A DNA stretch of 11,629 nt from Pavlovales sp. CCMP2436 (GCA_026770615.1 MU631805.1:48698-60326), one strand, 5' to 3'. Shown: positions 1 through 8,899, counted from the first letter of the stretch. The notes: generated by a model from the letters alone, not told the origin. Made by a program: numbers and translations.

Positions 1-106
1 TTTTTGAAGCCAACACACCGACGCGGCCACGCTAGGGAGTTGAGCATGGCAGGGTAACTGACCCTCCATAATCCCCCGGACTTTCCATGGCTACCTCTGT
101 CGTTAG

Positions 107-1680
107 GCTCGAGCCGTCGGTGGAGGCGCGCCTTTTTTCCGAGCCGATCGAGAAGACGATTGTGCAGCTCAACAACCTGGCTGCGATGGCGGTCTCCTTC
201 GTGCCGAGGCTGCTCGAGGCAGTGGAGGCTGACTGGCGCAGCCTGCGCGCCCTCATGGCTGAGCTCGACTCCGCCGGCGCACGCGGCTTGGCCTCGGCCT
301 CCGCGACAGAGACAGTCGAACCAGACCTCTACCCGACGGCGGTGGACTGGTCGCGCGTGCGCAAGCTGTTCCTAGGAGTGACACGCACACTGCTCTACAG
401 CTGCCGAGACATCTGCGACTACATAGCATTCCGGATAGTCTTCTACGATTTGCGCTGGTGCGCGCTTATCCCCGAGCCCTAGCCGCTGCTTGCGTGGAGC
501 GAGGTGCGCTGCGCGCTGACACTTTTTCGTTCCCTTCCTGTGTGTTTGCTTTGCGAATTTGGGCGTATCAGCTGCCTTGTCGACGGACTCTACATCCCAT
601 CGGTTGAGCAGTGCTCTCTGCGCTCGTCCGCCGCGCTGCACCATCTGGCGGCCGCGCGGCAGATGCTCCTGGAGGAGGTAACCCCGAGCTTCCGATCCTA
701 TTGCGAATGAGGCGTTCACATGAACGAGATCGATGCCGGCTAACCGTGCCCCCCCCCCCCCACACACACACACACGCGCGCGCGCCTGACTGTCTGCTGC
801 AGGCATCGAGCGAGTGTGCCGAGCAGCTGATGGCCGCGCTGCTTGCTGCCACCGTCGCGGTGCTTACGCGCATCTTACTCGACGGTAAGAACTACGCTTG
901 CCCTGAGCTCTAACTGTAGCCGGCATTCTCTCACCTCGATTCGACCCCAACCCTGTTGTGGCGTAGGCGGTAAATACCGTATCTTCGCGCAGTCGGACGC
1001 CGAGCTGCTGCTCGAGGACGTAACGCTGGTCGAGGAGCTCTTCGCGATGCCAGACGAGGACGCCGAGAGCGGGGGAGCCCTCCCGCCCGAGGTGCGCTTT
1101 TGTGCTCGCCATGGGGTATCCGCACTCACGGCACACGTTCGGGCGACCTGCTTGCTTTGGCGCGTGTGCGTCTGCGCGCGTTGGACGCACGCCGAGCGAC
1201 TGGGCTGACGTTGCGCCCTCCTCTACCCCCGCCCTCGCTTGCGCTGTTCAGCTGGTGGTTGCGCAGACCTTACCACTGCTCGAGATCATCGAGCTCTATA
1301 GCCGCCCGTCCGCGCAGCTTGTCGCGCTGTACGAGGACTCGGCGGAGGATGTGGACTCCGAGAGCACCAAGCTGAGCCCGGAGACGCAGCGCGAGCCGTC
1401 GGGCGAGCCACGCGAGGGCTCGGAGAAGCTGCTCGCCATATTCGCCGTCCTCTGCCACCGTGCCGACGAGACTGCGCTGGCCTTTGTCAGCGCGCAGCGC
1501 GCAAGACTTGCCGGGCTTCGCGAAGACCGCCTTGGCGGCCCGGGGCGCCAAAGCTCGGCGCGAGAGCTGCTCCGCTTTGGCCTGTCTCAGATGCGCGAGA
1601 AGGGCGGCGCGGCGCTGCGCGGCAGCGGCCGCCTCTCCGCCGATCTCGGTGGCACGTCCTCAATGGCCGCGCGTCGCTGA
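107..1680 (+). CDS. UNC-13/Munc13-like protein (PATROL1/DUF810 type), C-terminal MUN/MHD2 region; five exons, 5' partial
   Basis: Exons read as 107-457, 572-677, 803-884, 967-1091 and 1252-1680 (TGA stop). All introns are GT...AG (114, 125, 82 and 160 bases), the phases agree at every junction, and about 363 residues result. Motifs in order match what I know of the plant UNC-13 homologue/DUF810 C-terminus: an LNNL segment (residues about 24-27), a CDY...VFYDLR block (about 104-116), VDGLYIPSV right after intron 1 (the plant counterpart is DLRxxFxDNLYxPxV), LLDGGKYRIFAQSDAELL across intron 3, LPPELV, and a late LCHRADE block (about 288-294). Family members act at the cytoplasmic face of membranes in tethering or priming of SNARE-mediated exocytosis; the role here is inferred. 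The stop TAA at 69-71 and the AG at 105-106 suggest a mid-gene exon beginning at 107; an ATG at 87 is the alternative start. The last ~65 residues are charged and low in complexity and look like a lineage-specific tail. Family call firm, exact ends less so. Confidence 0.8.
678..802 (+). repeat. Compound microsatellite inside intron 2 of the UNC-13-like gene
   Basis: Intron 2 begins GTAACC and ends CTGCTGCAG. At 749-785 it holds a run of 13 C, then a CA repeat, then a CG repeat, directly joined. The tract lies between the donor and the acceptor and may serve partly as pyrimidine-rich sequence. It does not code. Confidence 0.8.
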
Positions 1681-2208
1681 GACGCCAAGTTGGCTGTGGC
1701 GGTCCACCATCACTGTACAGCGCTCAAACGTGCATCGGATACACGGTGATCTGACCTCGCTCGTCGCAGGCTCGAACTTCGGTGCCCGGGTTTCTCCGGC
1801 TCACCGTGGCTGAGGCAGCGGCAGAGGCTCGCTAATTCGATTTGGCGCCATTTTGATGCTTTCATTCTAAATTCTGGATTAAAAGTTGAATTCATTTGAA
1901 ATTCGGATTATTATTCTCGCGTTCTGTAGTGTGTGTAAGTTTCTATTTAGACGTCCGTCCCCGGGAGGATCTCACTGGATTTAAGTGTTGAAATTTACTC
2001 AGATCCAGGGATCCAGCTCGAGCACACGGATACCGTCCCCATGAAGGGTACACCCGGTTTTTAGCAATAGCGCCCGGGCGTGCTCCGCCGGCTAGGCGAA
2101 TAAAAAAAGTAGGCCTTTTTCAAGTTTTTTAGGTTTTTTTTCAAAATTTGGGCGTAAATCAAGGTTCTACAGGCAAAAAGAACGCGCCCGGGCGTAAGCT
2201 CAAGCACG
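1681..2208. other. 3' flank of the UNC-13-like gene and spacer; no gene seen
   Basis: Downstream of the TGA at 1678-1680 the sequence turns AT-rich from about 1835. No convincing exon is seen on either strand. A minus-strand frame is open across 2061-2567, but it is a shadow of the 2209 ORF and runs into low-complexity Lys/Leu codons over T- and A-rich tracts at 2100-2150. No clear polyadenylation signal could be chosen. Confidence 0.5.
2070..2195. repeat. Two copies of palindromic GCGCCCGGGCGT
   Basis: The 12-mer GCGCCCGGGCGT occurs at 2070-2081 and again at 2184-2195, 114 bases apart. Its core CGCCCGGGCG is a perfect palindrome, so direct and inverted orientation cannot be told apart. Between the copies lie A/T homopolymer tracts. 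The second copy ends 13 bases before the ATG at 2209. A protein-binding site pair or short element ends are possible; function unknown. Confidence 0.4.
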
Positions 2209-2963
2209 ATGAGTGAACACAGTGGCTCGCGCGATGGCTCAGGCCGGAAGCGCAAGCCGGAAGCGTTACCCGTCATCTCCAAGTCGAACCACTGGACCAT
2301 CGCAAGTGGTTCGACCAGCGCTCTCAATGACAACGTTGGAGCGATCAGCGCAGGTGGCAGCGCCGAGCGCACGGCCGGCGGCGCAGGCGAGGGAGCGGGC
2401 GACAGCTCCGAGCGCGCGGCCGGTGGCACATGCGAGGGAGCGGGTGGCAGCGCGCTCATCGAGCGCGAGCCCGCGGCCGGCGGCGCAGGCGAGGGAGCGG
2501 GTGGCAGCGCCCAGCGCGCGGCCGGCAACGCGGGCGGCAGCGCGTTCGAGGACTGGCGGTCGCTCAAAGGGGCGGCGCTGCAGGCGATCGCCGAGCAGGC
2601 TCAGCAGTTGAGGATAGTCATCGAGGAGGCTGGAGCAGAGTAGCGCCGCCTCTTTGCGCTGCAGATGCACGAGCAAGAGCAGCGGATGCACTGATGCAGG
2701 CGCGCTTTGACAGTGAGCGCCGCTCGATTGCGGCGGAATTCGAGACGCTTCGTGACGCAAGGACGCTGGGTTCTACGCACAACTGGCTCGCGATGCTCGC
2801 GACAGGCAAGTACATCTGCTTAGTCTGCACCTCGCACTTCCATCTCGTTAAGACAAGGGGAAACTGGCGGGCAACTATGCCGTTCCTCGAGTGCAACGGC
2901 GGCTACGAGCCGCGCAACGGGCAACCAGGATGTCTAAAGTTAACGACCAGGTCACATTCTTAG
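2209..2963 (+). pseudogene. Broken ORF: basic N-terminus, Gly/Ala repeat, coiled coil; not recognised
   Basis: The ATG at 2209 opens 144 codons to a TAG at 2641-2643. A basic RKRK stretch (residues 13-16, a possible nuclear signal) is followed by degenerate 15-residue repeats of the type GGSAxRxAGGAGEGA (residues about 49-112), then a helical Gln/Glu/Leu-rich segment. The same heptad-like character continues past the TAG (RRLFALQMHEQEQRM) to a TGA at 2692-2694. It then resumes in another frame at 2694 (MQARFDSERRSIAAEF) and ends at 2963 after a CLVC pair. The simplest reading is one coiled-coil protein broken by a nonsense change (CAG to TAG would do) and an indel. An intron is a less likely explanation, as no good donor is seen near 2640. 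Function unknown; an accessory ORF of a mobile element is possible. Confidence 0.45.
2353..2544 (+). repeat. Degenerate 45-base tandem repeat coding Gly/Ala/Ser/Glu-rich units
   Basis: Roughly four units of about 45 bases, one lengthened, encode GGSAERTAGGAGEGA-like peptides. Several units share the string GGCGAGGGAGCGGG or a one-base variant of it. The repeat keeps the + frame open and also leaves the minus strand and another + frame open, which explains the long shadow frames here. Confidence 0.65.
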
Positions 2964-2994
2964 GCATCCAGGATGTCGGAAGTTAACGACCAGG
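2925..2994 (+). repeat. 27-base direct repeat, two copies 43 bases apart
   Basis: Copies at 2925-2951 and 2968-2994 begin CCAGGATGTC and end AGTTAACGACCAGG. They differ only in two adjacent bases in the middle (TA against GG). They span the end of the broken ORF (stop at 2961-2963) and are separated by 16 bases. Each holds GTTAAC. A local duplication is the simplest explanation. Confidence 0.7.
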
Positions 2995-3807
2995 CTTACT
3001 TATGCCGTAACTACGAAAAATAAAATGAAATTAAGCTCGCATACTGCTGACAACTACAGACTACTGAGCATCAAATGTTGATTAAATATATATATATATA
3101 AATCAAAAATCCTACGCGCGCCTCATGGCCCCACTGCAGCGCAGTCGGCCGTAGGCCGACTGCCCAAAGAATCAAGTTTTCAAGATTATAATGGTGACCG
3201 AAAAAGCCGTATGCAGCTTATGGGGTGCACCCTTGGTCCCCACCGCTGATCAGTTCAGCCATACGACGATCAACGACTGATGACTCTCGACTGGCGCGCT
3301 GACCGACCTCCACTGCTCTCCCTCGCGTCGTCTGAAAATGCAGCACCGTCTGCGAGCGCAGCCCATCTTCGCGCATCCCAAACATTACTTCCTCGCTAGC
3401 CTGGCTCACATATGTTAAGATTTTTTCCCCGGGGGGCAAAACCCACAAATATGCGCAGCTTATTTGCTGGCCCATTCTATCCCACATCTTGACGGGGGTG
3501 GGCCTCGACCCGTTTCGCCTTGTGCACGGGCGGCCCGACCACAATCGGAGCAAAGTGCGTGCAAAGTGCTATTCAAGCAGAAGATGCATATCTGAAGGTT
3601 TGGGGTGGGGGGACGGTAGGGTTTTAAGCAGAACCAAACAACAAAAACTCGAATTTAAAGCAAATTTAAATTAAGATGTGCTCCATTCGTGTAAATCTAC
3701 TAGTGACCTGCATAATTATTTTTGATGTTGAGTAGGCGGTCAGTGGCTCGCACACGCCGTGCACTGGGCGAGATTGCGCGGTGGTGCTTGCACTATAAAT
3801 ACGCACC
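2995..3807. other. Spacer with TA microsatellite, hairpin and one weak minus-strand ORF
   Basis: A TA repeat lies at 3086-3101. A perfect hairpin follows at 3141-3163. A minus-strand frame is open over 3218-3553, with an internal ATG near 3508; it matches nothing I know and its third positions are not as GC-rich as in the clear exons, so I do not call it a gene. The stretch 3640-3730 is AT-rich. No RNA gene was found. Confidence 0.45.
3141..3163. repeat. Perfect 10-base-pair hairpin
   Basis: GCAGTCGGCC is followed by GTA and then its exact complement GGCCGACTGC. No T run follows, so this is not a typical bacterial-style terminator. It lies just right of the TA repeat and near CTACGCGCGCC. 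It could be the end of a dispersed repeat or a DNA cruciform; function unknown. Confidence 0.7.
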
Positions 3808-4083
3808 ATGGCGCTTGCACGCACGACCGCTAACACACTGCTCGTATTTTCGAAAAAGTACCTAAAAGTCGGTGACGTTTTTGGCACTTCGCGCCGTCAG
3901 CTCGCGTTGACGCCCCGTAGGTCCGTCTTCAAGATTGATTCAATCTTCGGCAACCTTGGCCGCATCTCATTCATATCTCCAATTGCGGCAGGGTCCAGAT
4001 CCGTCTCCTTCATGCCCTACGAGCTCCGCGAAAAAGTGCTCTGTTTCAGCGGGTCGCGAAACATTTTGAAATGCGGTTCATAG
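3808..4083 (+). CDS. Possible small hypothetical ORF, 91 residues
   Basis: An ATG at 3808 opens a 91-residue frame with no domain I recognise. TATAAATA stands at 3794-3801, but only 6 bases before the ATG. If it is a working TATA box, transcription would start inside the ORF, so it does not support this ATG. Third positions are mixed rather than GC-rich. The minus strand over 3666-3887 is also open. This may be chance. Confidence 0.15.
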   Translation: MALARTTANTLLVFSKKYLKVGDVFGTSRRQLALTPRRSVFKIDSIFGNLGRISFISPIAAGSRSVSFMPYELREKVLCFSGSRNILKCGS

Positions 4084-5338
4084 AGAAAACCTTAAAATCA
4101 AAAATCGGACAGCAAGCTCGCGATGTGCTGTCTGGCGCATAAGTAGCTCGCAGTGACTTTCGGATGCTTTAGCTTCGCCGCATTGTCGATGTGGGCATTC
4201 TCGTGACGACCACCGCCACCGTATGGTACACGATAGGCCAGTTGTCGTGCGGCAGAGGCAGAGCCGTCTGCTGGACAATACCCAGCAGCAGAGCACCCGG
4301 CCCAGTATGATCATTTCTCTGGTCCATGCCCCGCAAGCACATCACAGGCAGGGAGCATGCATCGCTCGGCGCCTGTACCTGGGTGCGGCATCGGAAATTC
4401 GCCCAATGCCCAGATACGGGCATGGTCGCTACCAGCACGTCGCCGTGCTCTCTCTGCTTCGGCCATGAAGCCAGCTGGATCGCAAGGTACAGGCTGCACG
4501 CACGGCGCAGCCGCCCTGACCCGCCGCGCTCCCATCGCGCGTGCCTGCTTACTAGCATCTCCCACGCGCGTGTAAACACGACCCCTCGCTACTCGCGCGG
4601 ATGGCGAAGCTCTTGTCGCAGCGCTCGGCGTGGCGTGGCGCTCGACGTGGCGTGGCTCTTTGGCCCAATTTTTTCTGCCAATATAAGGCGGTATTGCGAC
4701 AGCGACAGGCCCTGTTCCTCTCGGCCTGCGCAGGCACGCGCATGCTGCCCAGGCACGGTGGTACATGCACCGCGGAGCTGCTTCCACACCCGCCTCCTCC
4801 CTGCTGCGGCTCTCCCGCGCGCGTCGGTCTGGGCTCTCGGCCGCTTACTTCCGAACGCCAGGCGCATCCGATATCGATTGCCGAAGAAGGCTCTGGCTCT
4901 GCCCGCACTTCGTGCCCGCAATGATCTCCGCTGGTGATCCGCCTTACGTCGGTGTGCCTCCTGCCAGCTTGCGCCGCGCCGACCCAGTAGCCGTCTCGCA
5001 CGCAGAGGCTGCGGATCGAGCTCGCCGCGCCCTGCGACCTGCAGTGCAGGCCGCAGCTCGCCGGCCAGCTGCTGCTGGGAAGCCGGCCACTACTGCTGCT
5101 GCTCGGTGCACCACCGCTGCTGAGCGAGTAGCTGCTCTGCACATGGTGGAAATGCTCGGTGGCACTCACGCTGGCTTTCACTGGCATCATGCCAGGTGAT
5201 CCGGCCGGTATAAATTCGACGCAGGCATCAGACTCAGGCGCTGGCTTCCGACGTCTGGGGAACAGTGCTAATCTCAGCGCTGCGACTAAGGTGCCGACTG
5301 TGGAAGTGGGAGGCGATGACGATTTATTGACGTCCACA
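4084..5338. other. GC-rich stretch with many overlapping open frames; no gene can be chosen
   Basis: Frames are open on both strands, as expected by chance in GC-rich DNA. The longest is minus 4552-5337 (261 codons from a GTG). Its first codons use A and T freely at third positions and it has no recognisable domain. On the minus strand at about 4090-4215 a different frame reads ENAHIDNAAKLKHPKV, which looks protein-like and could be a remnant exon. A near-duplicated GTGGCGTGGC string lies near 4630-4656. The right limit is the transposon boundary at 5339. Confidence 0.4.
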
Positions 5339-5383
5339 GGCTATGGCTCAGGTCACCCCCTGACAGGGGAAGACCATTCAACC
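5339..5383 (+). repeat. Left terminal inverted repeat
   Basis: It reads inward from GGCTATGGCTCAGG to GACCATTCAACC. It pairs with 9130-9175 as described for the element. AT-rich subterminal DNA without coding potential follows to about 5590. Confidence 0.7.
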
Positions 5384-7023
5384 TAATTCGCGAAGGCCAA
5401 CGCGAAAAGTGGCCAGGATATTCTGAACTAAATCAAAAAATTGCCTTTCCACTTTTTTTTTCCGAGATACTCAAATCCCGTTAACTAACTTGCACTATTA
5501 AAAATTACATATGAAAAAGTGTTAAAATTACATGCGACATTACTGCGGAGCTTAAATCAACGTGCGTGACGGAACTCGCGCCGCGTGAAAGGTGCTCACC
5601 AGCAGCGTCCATCACCACAGAGTGGCGAGGATCTCGCCGTGAGCTTTGCGGGGGAGCTCCCAGATCGTCGGCGCCTCGGGCGCGCGCGGCTGCACGCCCG
5701 ACCGGCGCGCCCGACTGACGACAAGCGGCCGACCAACGGGCGGGACCACTTCACGTTGACGGCGCGCACCTCGGTCGAGATGAGGACAAAGCGGGCGTCG
5801 GGGTCGTTGCCTGCAGCCGCAGAGTCCCACTCGACAAAATGCATGCCCTCGGGGTTGGCAGCGTGGCGATCAAACCACTTGACCGCGAGCGCGTTGTTGC
5901 CCTTGGTGAAGGTGGTCTGCTCGAGCTTGCCGCCGCCGTGTGTGAACTCCTTGATGATGCACGAGCCGTCGCCTGCGTCGGCACCCTGCCCAATCCAGTA
6001 CCGATCCCCTGCCCCCCGCTCGCGCCCGCCCTCGCGCGCCTGCGCGACCACCCAGTCCCCTGGTCGCAGCTTCTCCGCTAACTTTTTGCCCGCCGCCTGC
6101 TCGATCGTGTGCGTCTTCTGCACTGTGCGCTCGTCGATCTGGCGCAGCTCCTGCTCGACCCACTCGCACATCGGCCTTCCGCAGCCTACGGCGGGGCTCG
6201 GACACGTCGAGTCCATGTCCCCAGCGCACACGCACTCCCAGCAGTACTCGCACCAGCAGCCGAAAGTGCGCGCCGCGATCAACTTGTACGTCAGCGCCAG
6301 GAACTCGTACGTGCCCGAGATGCCATCCGCGCCGCTGAACTTGCTCGCTGCACCGCGCTGCCGCTCGGTCTCGATCGTCTCGCGCGGAGAGTGCACGATC
6401 TTGACCTCGCTGACGACCTTGGACTTGTGCGACTTGGTCCACGCCTCCGACATGAAATGCTTCGCGAGGTGCTCGCGCGCCTCCAGGTCAGTCGTGATCT
6501 TGCCCGACTCCGTTAGGGCACTGCCATTGGTGATGGCGCTGAGCACGCAACGCTTGAGCACCGCGCCCAACCCGTCTCATACGCCCTTGCCATGGCCCGG
6601 CGCTTCGAAGCGGACGAGCACCATCCGGAGCCACTCGAAGATGTTGCGCGTGTGCGACCACCAGAACAACATGCGAGTCGACTTGAAGTGCGTCGCGTTG
6701 TCCGAGTGCACGCCGATCGTGTGGAAGTGCTCGGTGCTGTCGTACGCGGCGTGCACGTCGACGATCACGTTGTGAATGAAATGCTGTGAAAGTGCGCCGC
6801 CGTGGTGTTTGTTGTTGGTGATGCAGCCGTAGGCGATCGTTTTAATAGAGCGGTGGCGCAGCAGGTGGCGTTGCACCTCAACGCGCTCGCCGTTGGGCTT
6901 CTCGACCGTGTAGATCCTGCCCTCACCGAGTGCTGCGGCCGCGGAGAAGACCTTGGCGAAGTAGGCGCCCTTCGGGATGGTCGTGGACCCTGCCACAGAG
7001 CTCCACTCGGGCTCGACGATTAC

Positions 7024-7184
7024 CTGCATCGCACAAGGGAGGCGGCGGGGGGCGGGGGGGGGGGGGGGGGGCGAGAGAGGGGCAACAGTCAGAGCAGACA
7101 GCCACGATCTACCTGCCGACAGTGTTGTATTCAGGGCGTGCGGCGGCGGCGGGGGGCGGCGGCGCGTGGCGCGGCTGCGCCTAC
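7024..7184 (-). other. Intron of the transposase-like gene with a C-rich branch-acceptor tract
   Basis: The donor is GAG|GTAGGC and the acceptor GCGATGCAG|GTA, both phase 0, joining KVGEE to VIVEPEW. On the gene strand, an 18-base C run (complement of G run 7054-7071) lies about 30 bases before the acceptor, and GC-rich triplets lie behind the donor. The phase match on both sides supports this intron well. Confidence 0.75.
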
Positions 7185-7781
7185 CTCCTCGCCCACCTTG
7201 ATGAGGCCCGAGCGGTCGGCCCACGCGGCGGTACAGAGCAAGCGCATGATTGCAATAAACAGACTGAACTGCTTGGTGGTCCAGTACTCAGACTGGATCT
7301 CGCGTTGGCCGACGAGGGTGCAGTTCTCGGACCAGTCGACGTCTAGGATGAGCCAGCCTGGCGCAAGCAGCTCGTGGAGCTGCTGGGATCCGCGCTTGAG
7401 CTCCGAGAGGATCCGTCGGTGCTCAACGAACTTGCGCGCTGGCAGCTGTTCAAATTCGTCGAAGAAATCCACGAGTGTGGCCGTCCTCTGTTGGCGCATC
7501 GGCTCTTTGTCCGCCAACGAAGTTGAGTCCGCGTCGCCGTCCCCGTCCCATGGTGCGGCGGGTGATTCGGACGAGGTGCTTGTGTACGTGTCCCACTTGA
7601 TCTGCATGGACCACTCGGGAGCCGCATCTGCGTGCATGTGGCCGTCGCTGTCTATGATGTGCACCCGCAGCCCATCGTCAGGGCTGCTCCAAAGTACCCC
7701 AAATCCGCAGCTTGAACATGTGTTGTTGACGCAGGCCTCGGCCACCTCCGCAACGCACCCGCCGCACACGAGGTAGTCGGC

Positions 7782-7844
7782 ATGATCAATTCAAACAAAA
7801 TAAATAAGAATTATACTATAAAAAAGATATTATTAATAATAATA

Positions 7845-7887
<43 letters not shown>

Positions 7888-7900
7888 GTAAAAAACGAAG

Positions 7901-7940
<40 letters not shown>

Positions 7941-8069
7941 GAATTATACTCATATCATATAATGTAAAAAGTAATACACACCGTAGATACCGCAACCAAT
8001 AATATTTAATATAATAGTAGTCAGAAATCCCCCCCCACCCACCCCCCACATTAATACATAGGAGATTAC
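7782..8069 (-). repeat. AT-rich intron or insertion with AAT and TA microsatellites
   Basis: After the donor GTAATC at 8069 (gene strand) comes AT-rich DNA with a C/G-rich patch (8030-8048), a TA repeat (7901-7940) and an AAT repeat (about 7834-7887). On the gene strand there is one clear AG, at the end of CTTTTTTATAG, but reading from it meets TGA before the zinc-ribbon exon in the frame needed. The acceptor is therefore unresolved: unusual splicing, a mutated site or repeat growth are all possible. Confidence 0.6.
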
Positions 8070-8899
8070 CTGCTCGCGCTTGGACTTGAGCCTGCAGAAT
8101 TCGAGCAGGCTGCTTACTTTGCTCGTGTAGTTTGAGCAAGCGCTGCCAAGCGAGGCAGCTGGCGCGTCATCCACGGGCAACGCGCAGTCTCTGCATCGTC
8201 TCCTGCAGCGGCGCCCCCGTCCACGCGCGCCTCGAGCCTCTCGAGGACTCGCTCGCCGACGCCGAGCGACGTCACCGCACCGACTATGAGATCGACAACG
8301 CGCGCAGCCGAGCCGGCGGCGTGGTAACGCAGCGATGCGAGCACACCCGTGCGCGGGTGGTTAAGCCCAACTCTGCGCTGCCGCGCGTCGCACTCGTCGC
8401 CAACGTTACCTGCATCGATCGGCACATCAGCGCGCGCGCCACGTTTGTTCTTGCCGCCTGAAATCGCGCACATCCCACGTCTTCCAGATGTCGCCTGCGT
8501 CATCCTCGGTGCGCGCCCGCGATAGCGGCGGAGGCCCGACCGGCTCCGAGCGCGCGCGCGACAAGCGCGGCAGCAGCTCGGGCGGCACCGGCTCGGGCGG
8601 CGCAGGCTCGGGCTTGAGCTGCGCCCGGCAGCGGTGCGTTGCGGGCAGCTCGTTGACGAGGTGCACAATCGCATGCTGCAGCGACGGACGCGTATTCGAG
8701 GGATTGCACTTGAGCTGCATCCGCTTCGTTGTGTCCACCGCCCTGCAGCAGCCGAGCGACACCTGGACGTACTCGCGCGCGCCTGCGCGCCCCCCGTCTC
8801 CGCGAAGAAGACGTTGTCCTCCTTGCGCAAGCGCACCAGGAGGTCATCAACACTTGTGCCGACGAGCTCTTCGAGTGGCTCCGGCCAGTAGAGCGACAT

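Larger units (their letters stand above)
5596..8899 (-). pseudogene. Transposase-like gene of the TIR element, multi-exon, with in-frame TGA and frame change
   Basis: Reading from 8899 (ATG, MSLYWPEP): a first exon whose frame changes between about 8797 and 8770, Pro/Arg-rich codons to about 8430, uncertain exons to 8070 (donor GTAATC), an AT-rich intron, then an exon from about 7781 to 7185. A 161-base GT...AG intron (7184-7024, C-rich tract, GCGATGCAG end) joins in phase to the last exon, 7023-5596. Features in order: zinc-ribbon-like CGGC...CSSC (7766-7707); VDVHAAYD with Asp at 6759-6757; HSDNATHFKS with Asp at 6702-6700; GHGKGV, then TGA at 6579-6577, then DGLGAVLKR in the same frame; a Cys cluster (CWCEYCWECVC, about 6265-6170); and GDWVVAQ...YWIGQ...AVKWFDRH...HFVEW, resembling a BAH/SH3-like reader. 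HSDN plus GHGKG resembles a DDE/RNase-H-like group in eukaryotic elements, from memory only. The copy is probably inactive. Confidence 0.6.

Noticed and set aside
2061..2567. 168-codon minus-strand open frame
   Set aside because: It is Pro/Ala-rich from the complement of the Gly/Ala repeat and then runs through homopolymer tracts. No domain was recognised.
3794..3801. TATAAATA as promoter of the ORF at 3808
   Set aside because: It lies 6 bases before the ATG, too close for a TATA box acting on that start codon. No other core elements were identified.
4552..5337. 261-codon minus-strand open frame starting at GTG
   Set aside because: It has no ATG at the start, no domain, mixed third positions in the first codons and competing frames on the other strand.
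6577..6579. Selenocysteine or reassigned TGA
   Set aside because: TGA ends the UNC-13-like gene in the same window, no insertion element could be identified, and other lesions in the gene point to decay.
5585..6775. 396-codon open frame on the + strand
   Set aside because: It is opposite the transposase-like exon 7023-5596, whose minus-strand reading has coherent Cys, Trp and Asp motifs and in-phase splicing. The + frame is a GC-driven shadow.
7782..7967. 61-codon + strand ORF rich in Asn, Ile and Tyr
   Set aside because: It is only the translation of the AAT and TA microsatellites.
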